Of a stretch of 64,000 nt of DNA, positions 22,960 through 35,843 are shown piece by piece; positions within the stretch are counted from its first letter, which is position 1, and each line of letters opens with the position of its first letter. Origin of the DNA: Hydractinia symbiolongicarpus. Taxonomy: Eukaryota; Cnidaria; Hydrozoa; Anthoathecata; Hydractiniidae. Position numbers and translations under genes: made by a program. The DNA is taken from positions 16,033,501-16,097,500 of the forward strand of contig NC_079881.1 in the NCBI RefSeq assembly GCF_029227915.1, in the 5' to 3' direction. The notes beneath the pieces were generated by a model. That model saw only the letters and a list, made by a program, of their open reading frames with translations. It had not been told where the DNA came from and searched no databases.

Positions 22960-23595
22960 ACAACCAGAAAAAAGTAAATTGTTTGAACGTCAGCTAATCT
23001 TAGTACACAAGTTGACGAATGACCACATAAATTCAACACTTTGTTCTAAAATGCAAGTTCGCTTGGGTGCTCCAGTATTGAGTAAGACAGTTGGAAACGT
23101 ATAAAATGAGTTTGATCCACCTTAAGCTGGTGGCACCGCACAATTTTGCATCATGATGGATAAGTTTTTTGACTGTCTGAAAACATTTGAATCTGTTGAT
23201 GATGTATGTTTTGCCTGGCTGAATGATTTTCTCTCCTATTTTAAGTTGTAGAAAGAAATGATCGATGAATGTAATGACCGTCCTCATACCGCACACGCCA
23301 AGTACACCATGTTTATCTCATGGCAAACGTACAAAGGATTCTGTGACATGGTGTTGGTCATGCTTTGTCGGAACGATTTTATCAGGGTGATTTAGACAAT
23401 TACTTTAGCAGGCAACATGCTATTGGATCATGTTGCGACGATGCATCAGTGAGAGATGTTGGTTATAGTGATAACACCATCAAAAGTCAGTTTTCTGTAC
23501 GGCCGATTGCTGGAAATGTCACTGCATCAAAAAGAAGTAAATTTAATGTTATAAATGATATTCCGTTTCCAAAGAGAAAGAAGAATTCTCGATAG
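22960..23595 (+). pseudogene. P-element/THAP9-type transposase C-terminal remnant
   Basis: Plus-strand reading across frames shows, in order, NDHINSTLCSKMQVRL (about 23015), KTVGNV, FCIMMDKFFDCLKTFESVDD (about 23145) and MFISWQTYKGFCDMV (about 23310). A final open stretch 23365-23595 follows, with SERFYQGDLDNYFSRQHAIG and SVRPIAGNV. This order matches the C-terminal RNase H-like and following region of P-type transposases, including the conserved D(P/N)LENYFxxQR-like motif. The N-terminal THAP zinc finger was not found and stops interrupt the frame. The sequence ends in a basic tail FPKRKKNSR before the stop. Confidence 0.6.
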
Positions 23596-24367
23596 ATGCT
23601 ACATCCCGGACATGAATTGAAACTGTCAAACTGACCATTTTTTATAGCCACAATTTTTCAAAAAACACTACATTCTCTATTAAAATGTTTTATTCTTTTA
23701 TATTATTCTTTTACATTGGGGGCTGGGGAAATTAGTCAGACAAAGAAGAATTTGGTACTATTTCTTTTAGTCAAGAGCAGGACAACCACATGGTATGGCT
23801 AAAAGAATTTTGGTGGGCATGCAGTGAATAGTGTTTGTGTGTGTAGTTAAATAAAAAGTTAGATAAAAAATATGTCAACCAAATGTTTTTCAAAAATTTG
23901 GGGCTAAAAAAATAGCCTTTTGACAGTATATATACAGTTTACAGGTCATGCCTAGGACTTAGTGAACATTTAATGCTCATTTCTTTGGTGCTACAAGCTT
24001 TCTTCAGTTTAGTTCACAAAACACGTTTTGTTAGGTTCTTCTTAGCGGTCTTAAGTTTTTTATGTGTATCAATGTCATATGAAAAAATTCGGACTTTGGT
24101 AGAAAAATTAGCATACGCTGCAATAAGTTTAAACTAACTTCCTCGTCTACTTTACGACTGAGTTGATGGATACGGCAAAAAGCGACTGACATCCGAAGAA
24201 TTTTCATGCAATGTGATTGGCTTGTCGGCCGAAATAACGTATTCTGATTGGTTTACAAAAAACTGACGACTTTGACCCATATTTACGGCAATCGAAATGT
24301 GACACAGCATGTATTTTTCAATAATCATTGAATTTTTTTGTAACCGATGCCGTGTAATTTGAGTCTC
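23596..24367. other. Intergenic, no gene seen
   Basis: AT-rich with no recognisable exon. Part of it may be the 3' end of the P-like element. Confidence 0.45.
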
Positions 24368-24468
24368 GGACCAAACGAAAGCAATTAGGAGGGTTTTTTA
24401 GGACCAAACGAAAGCAACCGATGACTTTTCGGACCAAATGAAAGCAATTCTTGGACCAAACGAAAGCA
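24368..24468. repeat. Four copies of GGACCAAACGAAAGCA
   Basis: GGACCAAAYGAAAGCA occurs at 24368, 24401, 24431 and 24453, all in the same orientation. The spacings of 33, 30 and 22 bases are irregular, and the intervening sequence is not conserved. This looks like a cluster of binding sites or transposon subterminal repeats and not a simple tandem repeat. Confidence 0.85.
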
Positions 24469-24635
24469 TGCAAGACTAATAAGTAACCAGGCATGGTGAC
24501 TCACGATATGTGTTCTGCAATCAGATGTAATAATTTTTTTAATGTGCAAGAAAGGTACGTAAAGTTATTACATTAAATCAAGTCTTTATGTCAAAAATAA
24601 AATTAGAGTTGCTTAGCTTGAGATATTGGAACATA

Positions 24636-24657
24636 TTTAGCTAGCTAGCTAGCTAGA
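24636..24657. repeat. (TAGC)n microsatellite
   Basis: About five perfect TAGC units, self-complementary. Confidence 0.9.
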
Positions 24658-25042
24658 AATTTCAATGCAGAGTGGGTTATTCTTTAAAGTTGTTGATGTT
24701 GACCAAAAACTTAGAGAGTTCTGCAATTGCTTTATGTTAAGAAGATAATGCTTTATTATTCTTGTTATCTTAAACATTTGTAATATATAGCTAATAAGAG
24801 CATGCACCATCTAACTTTCATATTAAAAATCCTTTTTATACTTAATTTTTAGTTTTCACGAAATAGGCCCAGAGCACACGTAGACTGATAATAATTTCCT
24901 GCAGATGTTAATAGCTTACTACTAGGATATATCATCTTAGGAATTTTGATATTAGTACAAGTCTGTGAATTTTTTAAAAGAATTAATAATTCCTAACCAA
25001 TTAGTCAAAGTAGCAATTTTATGTGGGTATATATATATAGTA

Positions 25043-25206
25043 TCTCTTTAATAATAGCCGTCGTCTGTCTGTCTCTGCGCGGATCCCCCGCTGAGTTACA
25101 AAATGATGTTACGGAAACACGAATATCAAATGCGATATACTTTTATCCACTTTGTTGCGACGGGTAAATTTAAAGGACGAGTGAACGCAACGGGGGTTAA
25201 CGACTA
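25043..25206 (+). mobile_element. Helitron array, unit 1 (subtype 1)
   Basis: It starts TCTCTTTAATAATAGCC after a flanking A (25042). It contains CTGAGTTA, GTTACGGAAACACG, AAATGCGATATA and TTTATCCACTTTGTTGCG, the common body. It ends in a damaged hairpin (CAACGGGGGTTAACGACTA). No coding capacity. Confidence 0.85.
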
Positions 25207-25342
25207 TATTATAATGCCCGTGTACATCTGTATGTCTGTCTGTCACGCAAAATGGTAGCTTGGCTTCGCAATACCGGGAAGCACGTAACGCGGTATAAAA
25301 AGGACGGGCGAACCCGTGGATTTTCCACGGGCTAACGACTAG
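25207..25342 (+). mobile_element. Helitron array, unit 2 (subtype 2)
   Basis: It has a TATTATAATGCCCGT 5' region, a short TCTG tract and the subtype-2 body CACGCAAAATGGTAGCTTGG, then GCGGTATAAAAAGGACGGGC. The 3' hairpin CCGTGGATTTTCCACGG is followed by GCTAACGACTAG. The first few 5' bases are lost at the junction with unit 1. Confidence 0.85.
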
Positions 25343-25514
25343 TCTCTATAATAATAGCAGTTGTCTGTCTGTCTCTGTGCGGACCCCCAGCTGAGTTAGA
25401 AAATGATGTTACGGAAACACGAATATCAAATGCGATATATTTTTATCCACTTTGTTGCGATGGGTAAATATAAAGGACGAGCGATTCCGTGGATTTTCCA
25501 CGGGCAACGACTAG
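25343..25514 (+). mobile_element. Helitron array, unit 3 (subtype 1)
   Basis: A complete 172-bp unit starting TCTCTATAATAATAGC directly after the CTAG of unit 2. It has the subtype-1 body and a perfect CCGTGGATTTTCCACGG hairpin, and ends CAACGACTAG. The sharp ends define the family termini: 5' TC and 3' CTAG with a hairpin about 10 bases inside. Confidence 0.9.
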
Positions 25515-26102
<588 letters not shown>

Positions 26103-26604
26103 TATATATATATACACTAAGAATTCTGTTTTACTTTCTCGCTAAGAAGAACATCAAGGTAAGTCATTTATGTATTCCATCTTACATATGATGATGAAGC
26201 TTTGTACAATTAAACTGTATAATGCAATAGAATTTGCGGGGAATGAAGCTGTTTTTACTTGTACTATCCGGATTGGCTTAGTTTGTTTTGGTAGACTAAT
26301 TGCGGTAGCATGGTTAGTACTCTGAACACAGAAAATTTTTGCCAAATACTTTACTTCTCCAGACTCTACAGATGCATCAAAAACCAAACACCAAATTTTA
26401 TATTTTCCTAACTGTGGTGCAAAGTGCAAAGTTGAACCTGTATTTACATCATTAAATGCTAAACATACTTATGCTCAGGCTCATATTCTGTTTTGTCTGC
26501 AAGGTGTTGATGAAGGATGTGATGATAATTTTTAAGCCAACCATTTTTGTAATTCTGGTAAAACAATTCAGCTTCCTCTAGTTAAGCCTACTTTAGCATA
26601 TAGC

Positions 26605-26692
26605 AGACTGTCCATGTCTGGAATAGCTAACATTACGTTATTAGCCATTTCCTAGACATGCTGACGAGCCCTGATATTGGGCGAAACAGTCT
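26605..26692 (+). ncRNA. Hammerhead ribozyme
   Basis: An 88-base self-cleaving RNA motif with the complete conserved core. Stem III is AGACTG (26605-26610) with CAGTCT (26687-26692). The cleavage-site TC (GTC triplet) is at 26611-26612. Stem I is CATGTCT (26613-26619) with AGACATG (26654-26660), around a 34-base loop that can fold further. CTGACGA is at 26661-26667. Stem II is GCCC/GGGC around a 7-base loop (26668-26682), and GAAA is at 26683-26686. All helices are perfect and every invariant base is present. Opening at stem III makes it type III. Animal hammerheads usually travel in retroelements; the flanks (26120-26600) show no recognised element. Predicted cleavage is after C26612. Confidence 0.85.
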
Positions 26693-26699
26693 TAAAATA

Positions 26700-29600
26700 T
26701 TTGAATTTAAACTGTTGTTTTTAATTTTCATACACTTTTTTGAAAGCCTTTAAAAGATAGTATGTTATTTTCTTGTACATTAAAAACTTTAGAGAAAAAA
26801 ACGTCTCTAACAAAGCTAATAACTTGGACATTATTTAGGCCGTTTATAATGCGTAGAGGCTTAAAATAGCGAAAGTTTCCAGGGCTGTGCCCCGGACTCG
26901 CCAAGGGTGACTGACATGTTAAAAATGTTGGATCCGCCCCTGGACAGAGACTTTGAATTTGAGGAAAGACGAAATGTCTTCCAATTATTTAATAAATAGT
27001 CCTAACCCTCGTCTCCAGGGACTCTTGGCATTTCGATATGAGAGATGACAGTGAAAATACCCTGGTATTGTTGACCGGATTTTCAAATATAAATGGCTTT
27101 CGCATATTCTCGCATAATTATAATAATTTTTCCTAAGTCAGCACTTTTCCAAATCAAGATTAAAAATGGCGCATAGGGCCTTGAATAAATAACAAAACTA
27201 GCCAAATTTACGGGAAAATATTTTGGTGTTACTTAGTGTTGATAATAGCTAGCTCTATGTATTTTATCTTGATTTTTTGTTTACATTTAGCTACAGCTTG
27301 CTAGCTAAACATTAAAGGCTTCGAAAACAAAATAAGGAAATTTAGATGACACTGTTAGCTAAATAGCTAGAAGAAATATTAAAATCCTGGATCATATCTT
27401 GCCAGAATAATGTTTGCAGGACAAAATTGTCAAATATACACAAAAAAAATCTACAAAATATGTGTGCGAAATTGGATTTACAAGAATAAACCACAAATAT
27501 ATATTTCTGCGGCCCTGTTTACAAAAATTAATGTAATATTCACCTAAAATTGTTAAATCTTTTTAAAAAAGAGAATATAGTTAAAAAATATTTTTAGATC
27601 TAACGTTCCTGGGAAATCTATAAATCTTATTAAAACAATTGTTTTAACATGCAAAATACTTATCAGAAATCTCTTGTAAGGAATCTGTATAACCAGTATA
27701 AATTGATGGAAATAGCGTATATACTCATTATTTTTAAGTTTAATTTTCAAGAAATATTAGAACTTGCTAAAAAATTAGTTTACTTTGCCAAAAATTAGTT
27801 CTCGTAAAAATTTAAGTGTTTTAAAAATCATTTTTTTCTCAATTTTTAGCTCATCTGTCATCACAAATTACGAATTCTGATTATCCATGAAGCGACTTCA
27901 TCAATGCTACCAATCATGCTTTTGGTCTATATTATAAACTACATTACAATTATAATCGAACTAGAAAAAAAAGGTGCTTTAAACTCGTGAGTATTTGTAC
28001 GCACGCACGAAAGTTTCTCCAATCAGGGTGGTTTCAATTTATGGAGAAAAGACACTATGCCATCCAAGATAGTTTCGCGTAAAATAAGATTAAATGAATT
28101 CTCTACTTTGCTCAATCATGCAAATAGTCATTAGCCTGATAAACCACTTAAAATATTACTCAGTTCCTCTACCATGTCGGACTTCCTCAATGCACCAAAA
28201 AATTGTTTGATGCTAAACTGTATGAGAGAAAACGTTGAATGCCCTGAAAATACATTTACTGAAAACTAAGTAAGAGGTCTTAGCACCATATGCTCGGGAA
28301 TTAAGAGAGTGCTGAATAGTATTTGAAGCGGAAACTTTCGTCAGTCAACGAGAATCTTTGATTATTCTACTTCCCACGGATCTTTACGTCTGTGCCGAAA
28401 ATGACTCAGCAACAAAGCACATTGTTTTTTCCACAAGGAGCCCAGTACAGCACATATGAGACACATATGCGTAAACTCAAACTGTTTAAGTCGCTTCGGT
28501 CCACAGTGTTTCCTCAGGCGAAGAAAAATTCTAGTTTAAAACGAGATACGAGATTTTATTGTAAACGCTTCACCCTGATGGTTTTTAATCATATGGTTGA
28601 AAGGCACGAAAAAAGTTTGGGAATCACTTAAAAATGAATTTGACCCAAAGTGAAAGCATGTACACAATTGCACTTCACACCCCTGTGTCAAGTTCAACTT
28701 CTGTATAAATCGTGGAGATCGACCCTTTTCGCCTTGATTATACGTAGCCTAATACAGGGGCGGCGCCACAATATTTTAGATTTTTTTTCAGCAAATCAAT
28801 ATAAAGCGTTGTTTTGCTTTAAATAGTTTTATAAATGCTAATGATTTTGTGTTACCAAGAATACATACCACAACGTGTATATAATGCAGACCAGAAATTT
28901 TGTATATCAGGACCAAAATTTTTTATATTTATATGATGTCACTTCTGATCCCTATGACGTCATTAATTTTTTTTTTTACCTGGAATGAGTTTTTACTAAG
29001 ACATTCTACAACTGTGCGAAGTTTCATCACTTAAGCATGAGTGGTTCAGGATTTATAATCCGCGGGCACTTTTAGCCATAAGATTTATTTCCTTTAAAAT
29101 TTCATTCGATTGTTCGGGGTTCCCGTGTAAACCTTCATAGGAAAACAACGACAAAAAAAACTGGTTATTTATTGAAAATCGACCAAATCAGATTGTGAAT
29201 TTCTACTCTTGGCTAGAAATTAGAGGAAAAGATAGCGAATTTTGGCCAAATAATTTTTTTACTAAGGCAAACTGCAAACACGAGAAACAGAATAAATACC
29301 TCCAGAAACCCATTGTTCTTATTTTACAGCTTTTAACTGAACCGAACTATTTATGGTACAGTCAATGTAAATTTATTATTTTGCACCGTCAGTCGAGTCA
29401 TTTTTTGAGAACAGACGACATTGCGTGATCCTGTGCCGCTTATAAGTTTTCACAAGATGGGTCCGAGAGACATTTTTTATTATGCGAAGTCAGTGTGCTA
29501 TTACTTTATTCGGAGAAACTTTCGCAAATTTCGCGTTTTTTGGCCTTTTTCGCGAAACTTTCAAAATAGCCATTCGCAAAAGTTTATTCAGTACAAACTT

Positions 29601-30600
29601 TCTAAATTGTCCACTGCTGTTACGTCTTAACTAACCTTGTCATAGCTGTAATTACATTTTGTTTTTGTTTTTTTGACGTTCGAATTTTCACTTAAAAAGG
29701 TTATCTAGATAGATTTTTTATGTGACTAAACTAACATATTCCTATTTTACTCTCAAATCACGTGCTTTGCTGACTCTAAATGTTTTGCAATGGTCGGGTG
29801 CATATATGAAGTTATGGCCTGAGAGAAAATATTTTTGAAAAAATGCAACAGAACTGCATTTTCCTTTAACACCATTGAACAAGTTCATCAGTATTTTGTG
29901 TATACCGCGGTGATGCCAAGAAGACCATGTCACAAAATAAAACAATGAACTGATAAAGAACTTACAGGCTGTAACACAAATATGAAAACAAGCGAGTAAA
30001 AATGGACTTTATTTCAATGACAGTATGAGCTAATAAAATAAAAGGACGAGCTAAAAAATAAGGCAAACGGTTTACCAACGTATACCTTTTGAAAGCCGCG
30101 AATTCTTAATGCTAAACAGACAGGTTGGATCACAGCTACTTCTTAGCAAAGATAACAGTTCATCTGCAACTCAGCTCAGCAAAAACAAGAAACAAAAATT
30201 TACAGCTAGCAGCAAACTGAATACACAGCTAACAGCAACCGGGTGCAATTTAACAGAAACAGCTCTGCATCACTTAACAGCCGGTGTGAAAATTGTCAAT
30301 AATTATGTACATTGAGCAGCAAACAGTCAGCAGAACTTAATGAAGACAACAGCAGTTGAACAAGCAGTATTGGATATAAAAACTGGTATTAAAACCTAAT
30401 AAAAAGAAATCGTATTAAAATCTTGAAAATATGAAGTATTAGCATTACGTTAACACTGTCAAGAATTTACACAGAAGAATACATATATAAAATATGTCAT
30501 CACATGTATAACGGAAAAAAGCTGATAATCTATAGCTTTATACTCAACTTCAGTAACACAGCTGAAGGAGAACAGTTTTTTGCATGACATGACATTATTT
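26700..30600. other. Intergenic, gene-poor
   Basis: No convincing gene. A CCTCGTCTCCAGGGA half-repeat lies at about 27005. The open frame at 28392-28631 (79 codons, lysine/arginine-rich) is unrecognised; its RFTLMVFNHMVERHEK end loosely resembles RFTQMVFNQFYERQKF at about 2605, hinting at a shared decayed repeat. 29540-29605 shares a repeat with 3780-3835. Other frames look random. Confidence 0.4.
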
Positions 30601-30607
30601 CTGTTTT

Positions 30608-32708
30608 TCAGTCATGGCGGGACCTGGAACGAGATCTAGAGCGTGACCTAGATCTTTTTGGCGAATCAGAATGTCTTGACGAAGATCGTCTTGGTGATCT
30701 TCTTGGGGACGGCGATCTCTTGGGGGACTGAGATCTACGTGGTGACGGAGATCTCTTGTGATAACGAGGTGAACGCGATCTACTCCTTGAACGTCTGTGT
30801 GATCTTGAACGAGATCTGGATCGGGAATAGGAACGTCTCCTAAAAGAATAATAACATGTTGTCAGTTCGGTCAGGATACTATAGTAATGGCATGCACGCC
30901 TTGTTTCATTAACCAACTGATTGGCTAAAATGGGTGAGGTAAAGATCAGGCGAAATTAGGCAATTGACTAGGCTATAATTTTGGAAAGTTAACTGTCTTT
31001 AAAGTTTGAATAATTTAACAAGTAACCTGCAAAACAGTTCTTGCCCAGGCTATTCAAATTAAGATTCTCATTAATACTGGCCTAAAAAGTTGCGAGAAAA
31101 AAAGTTTTGAGAAAGAAATTTTTTGCCAGTTGAGTCTCGAATGATTTTTTGTGAAAGAACGTTCAGCCAATGAACACTATCAAAAATATTTCTAAAAAAA
31201 GTGAATTAAAAATCAGACGCGAATTTTTTATATTTTCAGTATAATTGGAGAATGCCTAAATTTTTCACAAATGAGCATTTTTATAGATTACGGTAAAAAC
31301 CAGCTGTTGCAAAAATAAATTCCTGCAAACAGATATGGGAGACTCTAAAATTGGCAGGCCACATCTTTGTTGGGGTCATAAATGCACAAAGGTTCATATT
31401 TCAGGTTTGAAATTTATGGCACTGATTTGTTGCCACATGTTATGCTTATACAAGGAATTTTTAGACAGATCTGGGGACAATATGAGGTTATTCTATCTAA
31501 CAGGTTGAAATAGTTTGGGTGGAAAGTAGTACTTTGCAACGCAGGAGTCCACCAGATTATGGATAATCAGAATGTCTGCAAAAAATTGTATTCTATCACC
31601 CACAAAATGCAAAACATTTCTTTTTTTCTAACCGTAAAAAAATTGACATTAAGAAATTCCTCTGTAGTTACATTAAACATGACAAGGCGGAAAAATTATT
31701 GCAGTCTAGTTATTTTTGTAATGAAATAAATGACTTTTTAATTAACATGTGAAATTACAAATCTATACAGTGAGCTCAAGATGTCAAACATAGTGACAAA
31801 AATGCACAATTGAATAAACCATTCAGATGTTTAAAAAAAGATTGATTTACCTTGGTGGAGAACGTCTACGGTCTCTGTTTCTTCCACCATCTCTCCTATC
31901 TCTGTCTCGATAACCATAGCTGCCACGGTCTCTGTAGCGATTACCACTTCCCTGTCGTCGAGGATCATACTGGTTTGATGGACGTCCGTATCGGGCCATT
32001 GCTACTCGGATTTCACGACCATCAATTACCTAAAAGAGTTAAAACAGATCTGTAACCTTTTTGAAAGGCTAAAATTTCAGAATTAAAAGTTAAAATGAAT
32101 TTGTTTAAAATTTTTTTTCATACAGCGAAACAGCTTTGGGCACCACAGAACACATGTAAATATTGATGCTGATTTTCTTACGATTTTTAAAAAAAGTTTG
32201 TTTTTTTGCTAAAATTGTCTGAAATTTCTTATTATCTCCTTGACTCAGCCTTAAATGCTTTGGTTTTTATTAATTGATTAGCGAAAACCATATAATATCA
32301 CAGCACAAAAACTGCTATCTGCTAAATTTTAGTCTAGGTATTTAAAATGAGCATTATTACCTCCCCATCCATTTTATCCATAGCGTCTTCAGCACTTCGT
32401 TCATCGTAAAAGCGAACAAATGCAAAGCCTCTAGATTCATGAGTGTTTCTGTCCCTTGGAATATAAATGTCACCAACTCTTCCAAATTTTCGGAAATAAC
32501 TAATAGATAAGAAGAAAACATAATTAGAATTCATATTATGAACACCAGGGACACAATTTTTATACATAATATTCTCAACTTAGTGCAAAGGGCAGAATCA
32601 CCTTTCCAAATCACCCATCGTAGTTCCATATGATAAGTTATCAATTTTGATACTGTAAAGATGGTTAATATTTGGAGGTGTCCTGGAACCTGGATGTATC
32701 CCCGGCAT
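30608..32708 (-). CDS. SRSF2: SRSF2-like serine/arginine-rich splicing factor
   Basis: A nuclear pre-mRNA splicing regulator that binds exonic enhancers through one RRM and recruits spliceosome parts through its RS domain. The proximal isoform has four coding exons: 32708-32602, 32499-32361, 32029-31851 and 30839-30608. Donors GTGATT, GTAATA and GTAAAT, acceptors TTAG and TTTTAG, and phases 2, 0 and 2 all agree. The product is about 218 residues (human SRSF2 is 221). The RRM spans about residues 15-95, with RNP2 SIKIDNL and RNP1 RGFAFVRF, followed by [17 protein letters not shown] as in SRSF2. A G/R/D-rich linker and an RS domain (about 140-218) with SPSPRRS repeats follow. An alternative first exon lies at 37106-37003. 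The symbol marks family similarity; strict orthology was not tested. Confidence 0.93.
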
Positions 32709-35700
32709 TTTTAAGCTGGAACTTATTTCAACTAGTGGAAACTGGAGCACAGCAAAAACAGGATCACTGCATCACTGCTTTAAAAGATTCACGCGCAAAG
32801 TGAAAGGTATTTATGACACAGCAACAACAGCATATGCATAGGCAGGAACTGTAATTTTTTAGTACAGCAACTTTTCTTATGGCTTATTTCCAAAAACTGC
32901 AGCACAGAAACTCCAAATCACTTCGTTTTGATTCTCCAACTCCGCACAATTTCTATTTAACAATACCAAAAAAGGTTAAATTTAAGTTGAAACGAGTACC
33001 TTTTCGATGCCTAATAGACAACACCACCAACCGCTAAATAATTTTTGAATTTTTTTCACCCTTTGTAACTCTTTCTTAATTATTTATGCAAACTTAAACT
33101 TTTCATTTATTAGGCCTCTCACATACTGTTGTCATTCTGTTGTCTTGTACTTTTGTGTTTGATTTTAACATATAAACAACCCACATACTAGTGACAATCG
33201 AAAAGTTTTCCAAAGCCTGACTATCTTAAAATGTATGTAATTTGTATAATTTGTATAGAAAACTAATAAAGTTTGTTTAAAGGTTGCATATTTTAAAATA
33301 ATATAATATGTCATTCATAACCAGAAAATTAATAAAGTTTGTTTCGTTATACAAGTTGTTTATATTAATTTAGCTATTAGCACATCTTTTTTAAAAATAA
33401 TAACAAAGTTTATTTTGTTACATCAAAAACGCGAACGGCCATATTGTATTATAAAATCATCAAAATGCAATCATACAAAGCTTAAATAATGCAATATCTC
33501 GTTTTTAACCATCAAAATAAGGTTGTTTAAAACGTTGGTTAATTCTCGTTTTATGGTTTTACTTAAAAAATTATCAGGGTTTCCACTCATTTTACAACTA
33601 ATTTCTTAAGGATATGCGGGAGAATTTATTCTATTTGCATGGAAAACACAGTTTGATTTAGGATTTTTTTGCATGTTCAGGAGGCAATGGGAACCCGGAA
33701 ATTGCATTACAAGACAATTTTTTTTATAATATTTATTTCCTGAGCACTCTTGGGCCTCAAAAAAAAAAAAAAAAACATTTATGCACATGTATTTTTTTCA
33801 AAAAAAATTAATTCCAATACTTTTCTTTGCATACTATGCACATACCTCATGTCAATGCTATTTGATTAGAATTATTCCCTATCCTGTGTTCATTTGAGGC
33901 CCAAGAGTATGTGTACTATTGAAGCAGCATTTGTATAATGATAGGAAAAAACATACAAGCATTTAAGACTGTTTCTCCAACCACCTGTTGTTTAACTTCT
34001 TCTATTAGGGACCAAAGACCAATAAAATAAATCGTACACAACTATAGACCACCCATAAACCAAATAATAAATCTGATGAAAAATCGTTTAAAAATTTATT
34101 AGCAATCACTTTTTTGAAACAAAATATGACTGGACCTAAGGTAACAACTGAGTTTATGGTATGTGTCAATACAACAAATGTGCAAATCTGTAATCAAAGA
34201 GGAGTCGCAACATGCCATGGATTTTACCAAAAATGAGGTTGGCATTTAAATGGTAACCTTAACATGATATTAGCTGCCAAAATTTTGTTGATTCATGCTG
34301 CAATGTAGCTTAGCATTGATGGCTGCATATAACATTGATATTGTACCTTAAAATTGTCAGCAGTTTACTTGATTGTTACCAGATTTCAAGTTGCAACAAA
34401 GAAGCTTTCTTATGGACGTACATATGTAAGTGGAATTTTTTTTATAGACTTTTTCATACACGTTAAGATTATAAACTCTAAAACACAATCAGGGCTTACA
34501 CTTATTTTTAAATATTAGATTTGGGGAGATTTAAGGACTTTTGATGAGAATTTTAATAGTAAAAGTGCCAATGCAAGTATATCCAAGTTTGCACTGCTGC
34601 AAATGTAAAAAATGTTTTTGTTCTTCCAACTGCTGAGTGTGTAAATGTTGCAGGCGATTTAAAAGGTAAAATTGTTTGTGCAACCCAACACAAATAATTT
34701 TTTACATTATGTTTAAACAGGTTGTGTTAGAAGCCCTGAGTGTATGTTCTTTAACGTTGTAGCTGAAATAACTTAAAAGAAATTAATAATATTGAATAAT
34801 AGGTAAAGAAATAATGATACTTTTAAATCAAAAAAATTTAGATACCTAACAAAAATCCATTTTTTAATGAATTGACACGAAAAGTTTTATTGCATATAAT
34901 CATTTGACCTTTAAAATTTTTTTGGTACAAATACCCACTGTCTTGATGTTTATATACACAAAAATAAAGAGTTTCAAATAGTATTTGTTTCGCATTTTCT
35001 AGCTTTGTTCATTCAAAATATGTTTGTTTACCTGCTAAAAGAATTGTTACACCAGTTAGCAATTTACGTAAAAGAAAGTCCTCATTAACACTGTCATGAC
35101 AGCAACCATAGAACCACTTTGACCTTAAATATATCGAGAACCAAGGTTTGCAAATATATGAAGATTTAATGACACTTTTAAGTCCAACTTGTTAACAAGC
35201 GTTAAATCTCATTTGAAAGGAAAATTGGGCTTTGAAAAATGCATAAAAAGACCAGTTTTGAATTACTTTTTTATTAGAACTTTCAGCTATTCAAAAATTT
35301 GGAAAATATTTGTAAAAATCTACTTTTGAAGGAGACTTCCTTAAGGAGGAGATTTTAGTACATTGAAAAAAATTAAGAACATTTTTCCAAAGAATTTGAA
35401 AAAATTTGAGAAGCATGTGACAAAACATGTACTTTTGTGAAAGGAAAATTGAGATTTGAAAAATCTACTTTTGGTTATTTAAGAAACCAACGAGCAAAAG
35501 AACAGATGTTCAGTCTAATTTACCACACCTATCCAATTTCGAGATGCAGGGTTGGAGATTCAAGCTTCTTTGGTTCTGATATTTTAATGTTTGGCAAAAA
35601 GAATCTGGGGGGGGGGGGGGGGAAGGCAGGTATTGTCTTTATAGCAGTTTCCCATTGTTAGGATTTGGATTTTAAATAGATTTGCAGTAGTTTACTAATT

Positions 35701-35843
35701 TAATTTCAAATAACACATCACTACTTTTTAGCCTTGACAATGGCAAGTGCCAAGTTGAACAAAAATACTACGGAAGTAAAATACAAATCACCCAAAAAAA
35801 CGTTCAACTTTGCATTGGCTCTGATGCTATACTATTGCTGAGA
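32709..35843. other. Between the two SRSF2-like first exons: promoter region and intron
   Basis: AT-rich with no other exon recognised. It must hold the promoter of the proximal first exon if that exon has its own start. Three AATAAAGTTTGTTT-like blocks recur (about 33263, 33338 and 33405). Near 35215 and 35440 a GAAAGGAAAATTG(G/A)G(C/A)TTTGAAAAAT block is repeated. A G14-type run lies at 35608-35622. Confidence 0.5.

Noticed and set aside
24368-24468. CRISPR-like array
   Set aside because: Repeats are short, spacing is irregular and the genome is eukaryotic.
29742-29945. 67-codon minus-strand open frame
   Set aside because: Looks moderately protein-like but has no splice context or recognisable motif.
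30109-30315. 68-codon open frame rich in S, T and N
   Set aside because: Built from short CAGCTAACAGCA-like repeats; lies in the 3' flank of the SRSF2-like gene; no homology seen.
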